Below are positions 1 to 9,342 of a stretch of 64,000 nt of DNA, piece by piece. The stretch comes from Pelosinus baikalensis (GTDB lineage: Bacteria; Bacillota; Negativicutes; DSM-13327), in the NCBI RefSeq assembly GCF_020819555.1, contig NZ_JAJHJB010000002.1, positions 62,001 through 126,000 of the forward strand. The letters run 5' to 3'. The position numbers and the translations under genes are program-made. The notes beneath the pieces are model-generated. The model was given only the letters and a program-made list of their open reading frames with translations, was not told where the DNA came from and ran no database searches. Position 1 is the stretch's first letter, and each line of letters begins with the position of its first letter.

Positions 1-116
1 TCTTGTCTTGTTGCAGTTACTACATTACGATAACCGGCTTTATCTAATGTACGAACAATCGCTGAACCAACCAATCCGTGATGCCCGGCAACATAGATCT
101 TTGCGTTTTTTTCCAT
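1..116 (-). CDS. fcl: GDP-L-fucose synthase, N-terminal part (runs off window)
   Basis: The first 38 codons are visible. The translation begins MEKNAKIYVAGHHGLVGSAI, the Rossmann-fold start typical of GDP-L-fucose synthase (WcaG/Fcl), with a GxxGLVG nucleotide-binding turn. The enzyme epimerises and reduces GDP-4-keto-6-deoxymannose to GDP-L-fucose in the cytoplasm. It lies 14 bp downstream of gmd, whose product is its substrate, so the two are surely one unit. Its catalytic YxxxK lies outside the window. Confidence 0.88.
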   Translation of the reverse strand, partial: MEKNAKIYVAGHHGLVGSAIVRTLDKAGYRNVVTATRQ

Positions 117-130
117 AGCACTCACCTTCT

Positions 131-1219
131 CTATTCATTATATTGACGTACTTCAAAACCATTTTTCTCACACAATACATCACGTGTTGCAGATTTTAAG
201 TCTTCCTGTACCATCATGGATACTAATTCTGCTAAGGTTATCTTGGGCTGCCAGCCTAGTTTTTTTTGGGCTTTTGTCGGATCTCCAAGTAATAAATCAA
301 CTTCTGTTGGACGGAAGTAACGCTGATCAACTTCTACTAAGACTTTACCTGTTGCCCTATCGAACCCTTTTTCATTTACACCACTACCTTGCCATTCAAC
401 CTCAATATCCACTTCACGCAATGCCGCTTCAACAAAATGACGTACTTTATGTGTCTGACCTGTAGCAACAACAAAGTCCTCTGGCTTCTCCTGTTGTAAA
501 ATCAGCCACATAGCCTCTACATAATCTTTCGCATAGCCCCAGTCACGCTTGGCATCGAGATTGCCAAGATATAATTTGCTTTGTAAGCCAAGTTTAATAC
601 GAGCTACTGCACGAGTAATCTTCCGGGTAACAAAAGTCTCCCCTCGCAATGGTGACTCATGATTAAATAAAATACCACTACATGCATACATACCATATGC
701 CTCACGATAATTTACGGTAATCCAATACCCATATAGTTTAGCTACTGCATAGGGACTGCGCGGATAAAAGGGTGTCGTTTCTTTCTGTGGTGTCTCTTGT
801 ACTAATCCATACAATTCGCTAGTTGACGCTTGGTAAAACTTAGTCTTCTTAGCCAATCCTAAAATACGAATGGCTTCTAAGATACGCAATGTTCCCAAAG
901 CATCGGAATTAGCTGTATACTCAGGCATTTCAAAAGAAACTTGAACATGACTCTGTGCTGCCAAATTATAAATTTCGTCGGGCTGAACCTGTTGAATAAT
1001 CCTAATTAGATTCGTTGAATCAGTAAGATCACCATAGTGCAAAAATAAATTTACAGCACTCTCATGAGTATCTTGATATAAATGGTCAATCCTATCAGTA
1101 TTAAACATTGAACTTCTCCGTTTAATACCATGTACAATATACCCTTTACTTAATAATAATTCAGCTAAATAAGCTCCATCTTGTCCTGTAATACCTGTAA
1201 TTAATGCCACTTTTTTCAT
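131..1219 (-). CDS. gmd: GDP-mannose 4,6-dehydratase
   Basis: Converts GDP-D-mannose to GDP-4-keto-6-deoxy-D-mannose, the precursor of GDP-L-fucose. The 362-residue protein is of usual family length. It starts with the short-chain dehydrogenase signature GITGQDG (residues 9-15) typical of GMD and carries the catalytic set T133, E135, Y157 and K161 in the contexts STSELYG and SPYAVAK. The next gene is fcl, so the pair makes GDP-fucose (established pathway). A promoter with an extended -10 sits about 50 bp upstream, and a strong terminator separates the pair from manC. Confidence 0.96.
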   Translation of the reverse strand: MKKVALITGITGQDGAYLAELLLSKGYIVHGIKRRSSMFNTDRIDHLYQDTHESAVNLFLHYGDLTDSTNLIRIIQQVQPDEIYNLAAQSHVQVSFEMPEYTANSDALGTLRILEAIRILGLAKKTKFYQASTSELYGLVQETPQKETTPFYPRSPYAVAKLYGYWITVNYREAYGMYACSGILFNHESPLRGETFVTRKITRAVARIKLGLQSKLYLGNLDAKRDWGYAKDYVEAMWLILQQEKPEDFVVATGQTHKVRHFVEAALREVDIEVEWQGSGVNEKGFDRATGKVLVEVDQRYFRPTEVDLLLGDPTKAQKKLGWQPKITLAELVSMMVQEDLKSATRDVLCEKNGFEVRQYNE

Positions 1220-1268
1220 TGCATGTAATCCCCTTTTACTTCATTTTTAATAGTTTTATACAACATAA

Positions 1269-1297
1269 ATTATACCAGCATTACCACCAACATTAAA
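1269..1297 (-). promoter_or_regulatory. Putative promoter of gmd-fcl
   Basis: On the minus strand a perfect TATAAT (1269-1274) preceded by TGG gives an extended -10. A weak -35 (TTTAAT, 1292-1297) lies exactly 17 bp upstream. It sits between the terminator at 1430-1477 and the gmd start codon, so gmd-fcl can be transcribed apart from the manC group. Confidence 0.5.
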
Positions 1298-1340
1298 CAT
1301 CTATTCTATTTTTTACCATTTATTATTATACTTCTTCACT

Positions 1341-1428
1341 ATTTCCAATGTTCACTACGATAATAATGCATTTATAAACTCAGCCTTTGTCCAGGATTAC
1401 CCCTGACCTTTCCTCAAAACTTGTATGC
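1341..1428 (-). pseudogene. Relic of a third manC copy (PMI-domain fragment)
   Basis: About 85 bp of non-coding sequence aligns by eye with the C-terminal isomerase region of the neighbouring manC (around 1808-1895) and of the second manC (around 23851-23935). In the right frame it still reads NPGQRLSL, a stop, then MHYYRSEHW, against NPGQGLSLQMHYHRSEHW in the intact genes. The remnant suggests that manC was once duplicated in tandem here and one copy decayed. Confidence 0.72.
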
Positions 1429-1429
1429 A

Positions 1430-1477
1430 AAAAATAAGAGAGTAACAGTCATAATTGACTGTTACTCTCTTATTTTT
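1430..1477. terminator. Strong bidirectional hairpin terminator
   Basis: Perfect 22-bp inverted repeat (1430-1451 and 1456-1477) with a TAAT loop; the arms end in A and T runs, so it can act on both strands. It lies downstream of manC on the minus strand and closes the locus 1 precursor genes before gmd. Confidence 0.9.
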
Positions 1478-1573
1478 CGTTACTTCAGATAGAAATTTTT
1501 ATTACAATTCATTGTATAGCAACACATAAGCGAGATCTCATTACACATCTGAATATTAATGCTTATACAAAAC

Positions 1574-2992
1574 CTATTTTATCACTCTCTTTTTCTCTCT
1601 CCATTCCCCTCTAGAGAGGGGTGGCGCGCATCGTACAATATCATCTTCCTCCAGATACTTGCCATTCTGCACCTCGATGATCTCTAATGGAATACGCCCT
1701 GGATTTTCCAGACGATGTTTTGTAGACATAGGGATAAAGACGCTTTCGTTTTCATGGACCATTTTTACTTCATCACCAAGGGTTACCTGAGCAGTACCAC
1801 TCGTGACAATCCAATGCTCACTACGATGATAATGCATCTGTAAACTCAGTCCTTGTCCAGGATTGACTTTAACTTGCTTCATCTTATACCCAGGTCCCTC
1901 ACCCAACACCGAAGTACTACCCCACGGTCTATATAAGGTAGTATGCTCATCTGCTTCAGGGCGACCACGATCCTTCAATTCATTTACCAAATTCTTAACC
2001 TTCTGAGACTCACCTTTCTTAGCCACCACTATGACATCATCCGTTTCCACTACTAGCAGATCCTCAAGTCCAATACCAGCAATCAAACGACTACGTCCTA
2101 ACATTAGTGTATTAGTGCAATCAAGAGGTATGCAGTCTCCCTTCACTGCATTACCATTCTTATCTTTATCTAATACATCATAAATAGCATCCCATGAGCC
2201 AATATCATTCCAATAGGCCAATAACGGGATGGTCACTACTTTATCAGACTTCTCAGCCACCGCATAATCAATAGAAATATTAGGCATAACTTCAAATTGA
2301 GCTAAGGTATCTGCATAACTGGCCGCTGCTAATTGATAAATCTCCGGTTGATGCGTTCGTAATTCTCTCATGATTTGCCCCATAGTAATACCAAACATAC
2401 CAGAATTCCAATAATAGGAACCCGCTGCCAAATACTTCTCAGCTGTCGCCTCATCAGGCTTTTCTTTAAAAGAACGTACTGCAAAGCCACAACCACAAAC
2501 TTCACCAGCTTCAATATATCCATATCCAGTTTCAGGCTTATCAGGTTTAATGCCAAAAGTAACAATATGATTCAGTTTAGCCATTTCCTCCGCCTGCCCG
2601 ACAGCCTGTATAAAAAGGTCATTCTGACGGATAATATGATCTGAAGGTGTAACAAACATGACTTCCTCTTCACCCGCACCTAATTTATCTATACAATAAC
2701 TTGCTGCCAAAGCAATCGCAGGGGCCGTATTACGCCCTACAGGCTCTAATATAATATGTGCTTTTTCCATGCCACAAGCGGCTAACTCTGCCTTGACATA
2801 ATGAAGATATTCCTGATTGGTCACAATCACCACATCCGACGCCTTTGCCACTGGCACAAACCGCATAACAGTCTGAGCTAATAGAGATTGCTCATCGCCA
2901 ATTTTCATAAATTGCTTGGGAAAACAAGTACGGGACAGTGGAAATAGCCGTGTACCACCGCCACCTGCTAGAATTATTATTTTCAAGGTCAT
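1574..2992 (-). CDS. manC: Mannose-1-phosphate guanylyltransferase / mannose-6-phosphate isomerase (copy 1)
   Basis: Bifunctional type II enzyme that makes GDP-mannose from mannose-1-P and interconverts Man-6-P and Fru-6-P. The N-terminal pyrophosphorylase signature GGGGTRLFPLSR..FPKQ is at residues 10-27. The C-terminal cupin isomerase domain has QMHYHRSEHWIV. The start ATG overlaps the stop of the upstream epimerase (ATGA), implying coupling. The extreme C-terminus is odd: after EDDIVR it reads CAPPLSRGEW and further, which is translation of a dispersed palindromic repeat, whereas copy 2 ends FDDVYGRV. The enzyme core appears intact. Confidence 0.95.
   Translation of the reverse strand: MTLKIIILAGGGGTRLFPLSRTCFPKQFMKIGDEQSLLAQTVMRFVPVAKASDVVIVTNQEYLHYVKAELAACGMEKAHIILEPVGRNTAPAIALAASYCIDKLGAGEEEVMFVTPSDHIIRQNDLFIQAVGQAEEMAKLNHIVTFGIKPDKPETGYGYIEAGEVCGCGFAVRSFKEKPDEATAEKYLAAGSYYWNSGMFGITMGQIMRELRTHQPEIYQLAAASYADTLAQFEVMPNISIDYAVAEKSDKVVTIPLLAYWNDIGSWDAIYDVLDKDKNGNAVKGDCIPLDCTNTLMLGRSRLIAGIGLEDLLVVETDDVIVVAKKGESQKVKNLVNELKDRGRPEADEHTTLYRPWGSTSVLGEGPGYKMKQVKVNPGQGLSLQMHYHRSEHWIVTSGTAQVTLGDEVKMVHENESVFIPMSTKHRLENPGRIPLEIIEVQNGKYLEEDDIVRCAPPLSRGEWREKKRVIK
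1603..1630. repeat. Palindromic dispersed repeat inside the manC 3' end
   Basis: Contains CCCCTCT-AG-AGAGGGG (7-bp stem) followed by GTGGCGCGCA, matching the start of the repeat units at 23603, 26167 and 27475 and the inverse unit at 45149. Here it lies within the reading frame and supplies the last codons of manC. Confidence 0.75.
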
Positions 2993-3909
2993 ACCCCTTT
3001 TCTAATATCTCTATACGTTCGAGCTAAACCATCTACTAGTAGCATCTCACACTGCCATCCAAGCTTTTCCCGTGCCGCTTGATTCGAAAGCGCTGATCGG
3101 TATATATCTCCTTGTCGTACTGGACAATATTGTTTTTGCACTTCTCTGCCAGCAATCTGCCCCAATATTTTAATCAACTGATTTACACTAACCTCGGTCT
3201 GCGTACTAATATTGTATATACCATTCACATGTGAAGTCATAAGCGCCCGATAATTCGCTGCCGCCACATCACCGGCATAGATAAAATCACGAGACTGATC
3301 ACCATTACCATATACACTCAAAACTTCATTTTGATTAATTTTACGAGTGAAAATGCTAATAACTCCGCCTTCTCCTCCATCTCCCTGACGTTCGCCATAT
3401 ACATTGGCATACCGCAGGACTACATATTCCAGACCAAATATCTGCTGATACATTTGTAAATATTTTTCTACACTAAACTTGCTCAACCCATAAAAAGAAG
3501 TAGGTCTAGTTGCCGCACTTTCCACGATAGGTACATTATCTACATCACCATATACCGCTGCAGTAGATGAAAACACCACTCTTTTCACACCCGTTTTGCG
3601 GCATGCTTCCAATATATTAACAGTACCCAATAGATTAACCTGACAATCATAGTCAGGCTTATTTAGAGATACAGGTACCATAGTCTGGGCTGCCAAATGA
3701 ATGACAGCGTCAAAACGTTCCTTCGTAAATACATCTAGCAGTTCTTCGCTGCAAATATCCATTTGGATAAACTTTACACCTGCAGGCACATGGCCTCTAA
3801 TTCCGGTGCTTAAATTATCTATAACAACAACATGACATTCTTCCATTAAAAGCTTTTCTACTACATGAGAGCCAATAAATCCAGCTCCTCCAGTAACTAA
3901 AATATTCAT
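2989..3909 (-). CDS. NAD-dependent sugar epimerase (UDP-glucose 4-epimerase-like)
   Basis: Extended short-chain dehydrogenase acting on nucleotide sugars. The NAD-binding motif GGAGFIG is at the N-terminus, and SSTAAVYG is followed by the catalytic YGLSK (Tyr and Lys near residues 140 and 144). About 306 residues is usual for GalE-like epimerases. ATG at 3909 is preferred over TTG at 3912 because GGAG lies at good distance. The exact substrate (UDP-Glc, UDP-GlcNAc or UDP-uronate) cannot be told from the sequence. It sits between rmlA and manC in the precursor end of locus 1 and shares an ATGA overlap with manC. Confidence 0.85.
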   Translation of the reverse strand: MNILVTGGAGFIGSHVVEKLLMEECHVVVIDNLSTGIRGHVPAGVKFIQMDICSEELLDVFTKERFDAVIHLAAQTMVPVSLNKPDYDCQVNLLGTVNILEACRKTGVKRVVFSSTAAVYGDVDNVPIVESAATRPTSFYGLSKFSVEKYLQMYQQIFGLEYVVLRYANVYGERQGDGGEGGVISIFTRKINQNEVLSVYGNGDQSRDFIYAGDVAAANYRALMTSHVNGIYNISTQTEVSVNQLIKILGQIAGREVQKQYCPVRQGDIYRSALSNQAAREKLGWQCEMLLVDGLARTYRDIRKGV

Positions 3910-4009
3910 CAACTAACACTCCTTTTTACACAAGCCACAATCTATTTTTTATTGAATCATATTTTCCCTGATGCCAAGTTCCTGAAAAAAACCTAATAAG
4001 CGGATTATA

Positions 4010-4885
4010 TTACTCCCCAGCCAACTGCAATAAATATTTTCCATATCCATTTTTCTTCATGACATCACCCAATGTAACTAAATCGCTACGCGAAATATAC
4101 CCCATCCGATAAGCTATCTCTTCGGGGCAAGCAACCATTAACCCTTGTCGTTCCTGTATTGTTCCAATATAATTAGATGCTTGCAACAAAGAATCATGAG
4201 TACCAGTATCCAGCCAAGCGTACCCACGTCCCAAAGTTTCAACACGTAATGCATCCTGTTCTAAATACAACCGATTTAAATCAGTAATTTCTAATTCCCC
4301 TCTAGTAGATGGTTTCAAGGACTTAGCAAAATCCACTACTCTTTTGTCATAAAAATATAAACCTGTAACTGCATAGCTGGATTTTGGTCTTTCAGGCTTT
4401 TCTTCCAAACTTACAGCCCGACCATCTGTACCAAACTCAACTACCCCATAACGTTCAGGATCCTTGACCCAATAAGCAAATATAGATGCACCCGAATCCT
4501 GCTGAGCAGCATGCTGTAATTTTTGACTAAATCCATACCCATAGAAGATGTTATCTCCTAAGATTAAAGCACAAGGGTCACTGTCAATGAACTTTTCCCC
4601 AATTAAAAACGCCTGAGCTAATCCGTCTGGACTAGGTTGGACAGCATAAGACAAATTAATCCCCCATTGAGTACCATCACCAAGTAAATGATAGAAAAAT
4701 TCCTGTTCATGAGGCGTATTAATAATCAAAATATCTTTAATTCCAGCTAGCATAAGTGTACTTAGGGGATAATAAATCATGGGTTTATCATAAACTGCCA
4801 CAAGTTGTTTGCTGATAGATTTTGTGATTGGGTATAAACGAGTGCCTGACCCACCGGCAAGAATAACTCCTTTGGTTATTGCCAT
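4010..4885 (-). CDS. rmlA: Glucose-1-phosphate thymidylyltransferase (copy 1)
   Basis: Makes dTDP-glucose from dTTP and glucose-1-P, the first step to dTDP-L-rhamnose. It has the nucleotidyltransferase signature GGSGTRLYP near residues 11-19 and the family motifs GDNIFYG and EKP. The 291-residue length is normal. It lies 12 bp downstream of rmlB, but no rmlC or rmlD is at this site; those come from the complete operon at 45.8-49.1 kb. The second rmlA at 46305-47192 is closely similar. Confidence 0.96.
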   Translation of the reverse strand: MAITKGVILAGGSGTRLYPITKSISKQLVAVYDKPMIYYPLSTLMLAGIKDILIINTPHEQEFFYHLLGDGTQWGINLSYAVQPSPDGLAQAFLIGEKFIDSDPCALILGDNIFYGYGFSQKLQHAAQQDSGASIFAYWVKDPERYGVVEFGTDGRAVSLEEKPERPKSSYAVTGLYFYDKRVVDFAKSLKPSTRGELEITDLNRLYLEQDALRVETLGRGYAWLDTGTHDSLLQASNYIGTIQERQGLMVACPEEIAYRMGYISRSDLVTLGDVMKKNGYGKYLLQLAGE

Positions 4886-4897
4886 GTCCTATCCCCC

Positions 4898-5959
4898 TTA
4901 TAATTTTTCACTGGCTAGCTGTTTTATTCGATTACTGCCATCAGTCACCCTCTGACACCATTCCCGGTTTCCCAAATACCACTCTAGCGTTTTCATAATC
5001 CCAGTTTCAAAGGTTTCTACCGGTACCCATCCCAGTTCTTTCTGAATCTTAGATGCATCAATAGCATACCGCAAATCATGCCCCAGCCGATCTGTAACAA
5101 ATGTAATTTGCTCACGATATGACTTTCCATCTGCACGAGGACTTTTATCATCAAGAATATCACATAAAGTATGTACAATACTTAGATTGGCTTTTTCATT
5201 ATGTCCACCAATATTGTATCTTTCACCGGGTATCCCTTTTTCTAGCACCGTTAAAATCGCCCGACAATGATCTTCCACATACAACCAGTCCCGCACATTC
5301 TGTCCCGTGCCATACACTGGTAAAGGCTTACCCTCCAAAGCATTTAATATCATTAACGGAATCAACTTCTCTGGAAATTGAAACGGTCCATAATTATTCG
5401 AACAATTAGTCATCAATACCGGCAATCCATAAGTATGGTGATAAGCTCTTACAAGATGATCCGAAGAAGCCTTAGATGCCGAATACGGCGAATTAGGGGC
5501 ATAAGGTGTTTCTTCGGTAAAATATCCAGTTTCGCCTAATGTACCATATACCTCATCTGTTGAAACGTGTAAAAAACGGAAATGCAAGTTCCTTTCTCTA
5601 GCCAGATCGCACCAATATGTTCTAGCTGCCTCCAGGAGAGAAAAAGTACCATTAATATTCGTATGAATAAACTCAGACGGACCGTCAATCGAACGATCAA
5701 CATGGGACTCTGCTGCAAAATGCACAATAGCAATAGGCTGATAATCCGCCAATATCTCTTCAACTAACTTCTTATCGCAAATATCACCATGAATAAAGGT
5801 ATAGTACGGGTCATTCTCAACGTCCCGTAATGAATCCAAATTTCCCGCATAGGTTAGCTTATCTAAGTTAATGATTTTTATAGTCTGCTTCTGTAAGACC
5901 TCATGAATGAAATTACTACCTATAAAACCGGCGCCACCTGTAACAAAAATGGTTTTCAT
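4898..5959 (-). CDS. rmlB: dTDP-glucose 4,6-dehydratase (copy 1)
   Basis: Converts dTDP-glucose to dTDP-4-keto-6-deoxyglucose. It has an NAD-binding GGAGFIG near residue 8, the catalytic triad segment TDE (134-136) and YSASK (Tyr159, Lys163). At 353 residues it is full length. It is followed by rmlA and, with the glycosyltransferases of locus 1 upstream, points to rhamnose or another dTDP-6-deoxyhexose in the polymer. A paralogue lies at 47192-48259. Confidence 0.96.
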   Translation of the reverse strand: MKTIFVTGGAGFIGSNFIHEVLQKQTIKIINLDKLTYAGNLDSLRDVENDPYYTFIHGDICDKKLVEEILADYQPIAIVHFAAESHVDRSIDGPSEFIHTNINGTFSLLEAARTYWCDLARERNLHFRFLHVSTDEVYGTLGETGYFTEETPYAPNSPYSASKASSDHLVRAYHHTYGLPVLMTNCSNNYGPFQFPEKLIPLMILNALEGKPLPVYGTGQNVRDWLYVEDHCRAILTVLEKGIPGERYNIGGHNEKANLSIVHTLCDILDDKSPRADGKSYREQITFVTDRLGHDLRYAIDASKIQKELGWVPVETFETGIMKTLEWYLGNREWCQRVTDGSNRIKQLASEKL

Positions 5960-6058
5960 GCTATTTTCCCTCTCTTATAATTAGTTTATCTTTAATCTAA
6001 CCAGTACATTATTTACTGCTATTGGACTTCGACGACAGGTACATGTTCATACAATAAT

Positions 6059-7156
6059 CTATTCTTTAAAAACACTAACCAGAGTATTTGTTATATTAGA
6101 CCACCTAAAATTTTCTTTGTAGTATGAATACGATTGATTTGCTAATTTTCTCTGGAGATTGTTATTTTCCAATAGCAATGTAATCTTTTCTGCAAGTTGC
6201 TCAGGATTATTTGGTTCAACAACATACCCGGTTTCCCCGCTTTGTACACATTCAGGTAAGCTCCCAACATTACTTACTATTACTGGACACGCATTATAGT
6301 AAGAAATTGCAGTCGTTCCAGATTGGGTTCCATCTTTGTATGGCAGTACACAAACATACGATTTTTTTAAAATATCATCAAACTCTTCATCGGAGATTAT
6401 ATAGTTCTTTATTTCTAGATATTCTTGGGGTATTTTCTCTATTAAATTGCTATACTTTTGTAAATCACCAGAACCTGCAATCAAAAATTTATAATTTATC
6501 CCCTTATCCTTCATCATGCGAAGAATAATACCTGCAGATTTAAGGAATACATCTATCCCCTTATAGTCTTCGATTCGTCCTAGTGTGGGAATATATATTT
6601 TCTCTTCAGTATGTTCCTCACTATTACTTCGTTCCTCTCTAAAGGTACCCAAAGGCATAACATGAATCTTATTTTCTGAACATAAGTAATACTTCTTTAT
6701 ATTTTCCTTTAATTTTTTTCCGGCGACAATAATTTTATCACTAATCCAACACTGAAGTATTTGGGATATAAGTATGAAGATTCCATAACTTGTTCCACTA
6801 TGTGGTAGCGGATCGTGTATCTGCGATACAATAGTGGCTCTAGAGCCAAATATTCGCGTTATTAATATCGCGATAGAGTTCAGAGGATGCGACGATACAA
6901 AGAATACTACAGTAGGCTTTTCATGAATTAGCAATTTTGCATAATTAAAATAATTTAGCACGTTTAAAGTATCTTTTAGCATTTGAACCGAATTACCACC
7001 TAATCCAATACCATATCCGTCTTTACATTTATCAGCAACTTTCTTCTCAATACATAGCTTTATTTCGATACGCTTCGCTTGCAAATTTTTAGCTATGATG
7101 TTGAGATAGGGTTCAATTCCCACGCTTAATTTAAAGCCAACTAATAAAACTTTCAA
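6059..7156 (-). CDS. Glycosyltransferase family 4 (GT-B fold)
   Basis: Cytoplasmic retaining glycosyltransferase, probably adding one sugar to the lipid-linked repeat unit of polymer 1. The C-terminal half carries the GT4 donor-binding pattern: PTLGRIEDYKGIDVFLKSA, then SGTTAISYYNACPVIVSNVG and PECV..GETGYVVEPNNPEQLA. The N-terminal acceptor half is divergent. It is the last GT of locus 1 before rmlB. Base composition is AT-rich like the other cargo genes. Sugar specificity is unknown. Confidence 0.88.
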   Translation of the reverse strand: MKVLLVGFKLSVGIEPYLNIIAKNLQAKRIEIKLCIEKKVADKCKDGYGIGLGGNSVQMLKDTLNVLNYFNYAKLLIHEKPTVVFFVSSHPLNSIAILITRIFGSRATIVSQIHDPLPHSGTSYGIFILISQILQCWISDKIIVAGKKLKENIKKYYLCSENKIHVMPLGTFREERSNSEEHTEEKIYIPTLGRIEDYKGIDVFLKSAGIILRMMKDKGINYKFLIAGSGDLQKYSNLIEKIPQEYLEIKNYIISDEEFDDILKKSYVCVLPYKDGTQSGTTAISYYNACPVIVSNVGSLPECVQSGETGYVVEPNNPEQLAEKITLLLENNNLQRKLANQSYSYYKENFRWSNITNTLVSVFKE

Positions 7157-7204
7157 TATAGTAATACTCCTTTTTTAAATTGCAATTGCTTATCAATACG
7201 TAAT

Positions 7205-8434
7205 TTAATTTGGCAATTGATTTGTTCTACCATTACATAACGATTTATACGAAAGATAACATATAATTGCCTGAAACCAATTAATTTTCCAGTTAACCAT
7301 TGGACCCCCGGTGCTGATGAACATAACTACTAAGGCCATAATTACAGGAAAATAATTACTTTTATTTCGTTTCAGCCTTACTATTAGCTTAGTAAGTGCA
7401 TAGTACATAAATATTGCGAAGGGACCCCAAACTATATAGAGTGATACCACTGTGCTATGAGCAAATGTTGGGTAACCTGTTTCCTGCATTACATATTGCA
7501 GTGAATACGCACTATTATAGACACCGAACGGGTGTTGTTTTATAACTTCAAAGCCAGTAATAAGAGATAATAATCTCCCTTGAGCTGATTCGTCTTGATC
7601 TTGATAAAAATCCAACGAAAAAGTACTTAAGTTTCTTACCACCATTTCATTGTTAAGTAAGAGGTCTGCTGAGCCTGCTATTGCAGCAATAAGAACAGTA
7701 ATAGAAACTATCACATACAGTATTGATTTGTATGTATATTTCTCTATACGAGCACTACTAGCAAATAATATAGAGAATATTACAGCAATAATTAAGAGTC
7801 CAATCCGCGAACCAGTGAAGAAAATAGAAAGTATTAAAAACAGACTTTTAAATACGCCTCGCTCTCTTTTAACGAACCATAAATAGATGATGAAAATCGT
7901 TAATAATAGTCCCGTTCCACCTACATCCATATTCTGTGCATTAAATCGATTGCTAATTTTTGTTAGGTTAAATAGAATATTTATCCAAAGGCCTGCAAGA
8001 TGAATATAAACACCATACTCCCATAATTGTTTCAAACTATCCATTCTAAATGTTTCAATAACTATAATTATTGCAACTATACTAATCGACTGTAGAATAA
8101 TTAATTCACTAGAAAAATAATCCCCTATAACATATGCCTTCAGATAGTTAACAATTAACAACAAGCTCCAAAACACAATAACCTTTAAAGTTAAATATTT
8201 AATTTCGCGCAGTAGGCAAATTCTTAATATAAACCAAAATAAAATTGGGGCAAACAAATAACTAACTGCGAACTTAAACCAGTCGTAATAAATATATTGA
8301 GGAGTTGAATACTCGATTATACTTGTAATTTGAAATACTTCTTCTCTAAGGATAAATAAAAATAATAGGTAGAAACCTAAACACAACTCTGAAAAATTCC
8401 ATCTTTTTAAGTCACCAACAATTGATAATAGCAT
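7205..8434 (-). CDS. O-antigen/EPS polymerase, Wzy-like
   Basis: Polytopic membrane protein of 409 residues with about ten hydrophobic segments, few charged residues and a large extracytoplasmic loop around residues 270-330. That is the layout of Wzy/O-antigen ligase-type polymerases. It has little motif conservation, as usual for Wzy. Its position between GT genes and near a Wzx-type flippase supports polymerisation of lipid-linked repeats at the periplasmic face. It could instead be a ligase, but locus 2 has a similar protein at the same place. Confidence 0.75.
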   Translation of the reverse strand: MLLSIVGDLKRWNFSELCLGFYLLFLFILREEVFQITSIIEYSTPQYIYYDWFKFAVSYLFAPILFWFILRICLLREIKYLTLKVIVFWSLLLIVNYLKAYVIGDYFSSELIILQSISIVAIIIVIETFRMDSLKQLWEYGVYIHLAGLWINILFNLTKISNRFNAQNMDVGGTGLLLTIFIIYLWFVKRERGVFKSLFLILSIFFTGSRIGLLIIAVIFSILFASSARIEKYTYKSILYVIVSITVLIAAIAGSADLLLNNEMVVRNLSTFSLDFYQDQDESAQGRLLSLITGFEVIKQHPFGVYNSAYSLQYVMQETGYPTFAHSTVVSLYIVWGPFAIFMYYALTKLIVRLKRNKSNYFPVIMALVVMFISTGGPMVNWKINWFQAIICYLSYKSLCNGRTNQLPN

Positions 8435-8437
8435 ATC

Positions 8438-9325
8438 TTATTGCGCCTTTCGTATAGATATATTGCTTAATAACCGTGAAACCAGAAACGCAGCATAACT
8501 CCTTATACTATACCCGGTAAGCCTAACGAGCTTAACAAGTTTCCTTGCAAAAGCTCCATATCTCATGTAGGCTAGCAAAAAGTGATTGAGGCTTTCCAAC
8601 TCAAATCTAAGTTTTGTAGTACTCAAATCTGACAATCTTATATCATGACAGTGAACAAGCTCAACATTAGGAACATAATACGTCTTATACCCTAGCAGCT
8701 TTACCCTATACGAAAAAATCGTTTCCTCCCAGTACAAGAAAGTGTTCTCATCTAAGAATCCCGCCTGTTGCCAGACTTTTGTAGGACCAAGCATACAACA
8801 GCCATGTACCCGGAACACTTTAAACGGTCTCTTAATATATTTTTCAACAATATACCACACTGGATATAGCAACATTCTGACATAGTCTTCGAAAAGCAGG
8901 TTTAGTAAATTAGGCTGGTTAAAATATGGCATAATTGTTCGTCCATTTTCCTTTACCACTCTGGGACCAATAATACCGGCATCTACTAGACCAACAGCTT
9001 GTTTAATCATATTCTTAATAGCATATTTGTCAGTAAAGTAAGTATCTGGATTTACTATTAGTAACCAGTCTACATCTCTCCCACATAAAATCCTAAGACC
9101 TAAATTATTACCTTTTGCATAACCATCATTCTCGGTGTTTATAATAATATCAATATTCTGATGTGAAAATGCTTGGGTAATAATTTCATAAGAAGAATTA
9201 GGAGAGTTATTGTCTACTACGACTATCTCTAATTCAACTCCACTTTGAGCACAAAGATAATTCACACATTGAATTGTGTCAGTATAATTAATATAATTCA
9301 AAACTACTACTCCCACTTTATCCAA
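8438..9325 (-). CDS. Glycosyltransferase family 2, rhamnosyltransferase-like
   Basis: GT-A enzyme with VVVLNYINYTDTIQCVNYL at the N-terminus, IVVVDNNSPN, ENDGYAKGNNLGLR and the metal-binding NPD in LLIVNPDTYF. This is the pattern of dTDP-rhamnosyl- and related GT2 enzymes. WEETIFSYRVKLLGY is the usual acceptor-side motif (ED/EE-x-DxxxR type). It follows the FrhB gene by 17 bp and precedes wzy by 3 bp. dTDP-rhamnose as donor is plausible from the nearby rml genes but not proven. Confidence 0.88.
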   Translation of the reverse strand: MDKVGVVVLNYINYTDTIQCVNYLCAQSGVELEIVVVDNNSPNSSYEIITQAFSHQNIDIIINTENDGYAKGNNLGLRILCGRDVDWLLIVNPDTYFTDKYAIKNMIKQAVGLVDAGIIGPRVVKENGRTIMPYFNQPNLLNLLFEDYVRMLLYPVWYIVEKYIKRPFKVFRVHGCCMLGPTKVWQQAGFLDENTFLYWEETIFSYRVKLLGYKTYYVPNVELVHCHDIRLSDLSTTKLRFELESLNHFLLAYMRYGAFARKLVKLVRLTGYSIRSYAAFLVSRLLSNISIRKAQ

Positions 9326-9342
9326 CGTTTTCCCCCCTTATT

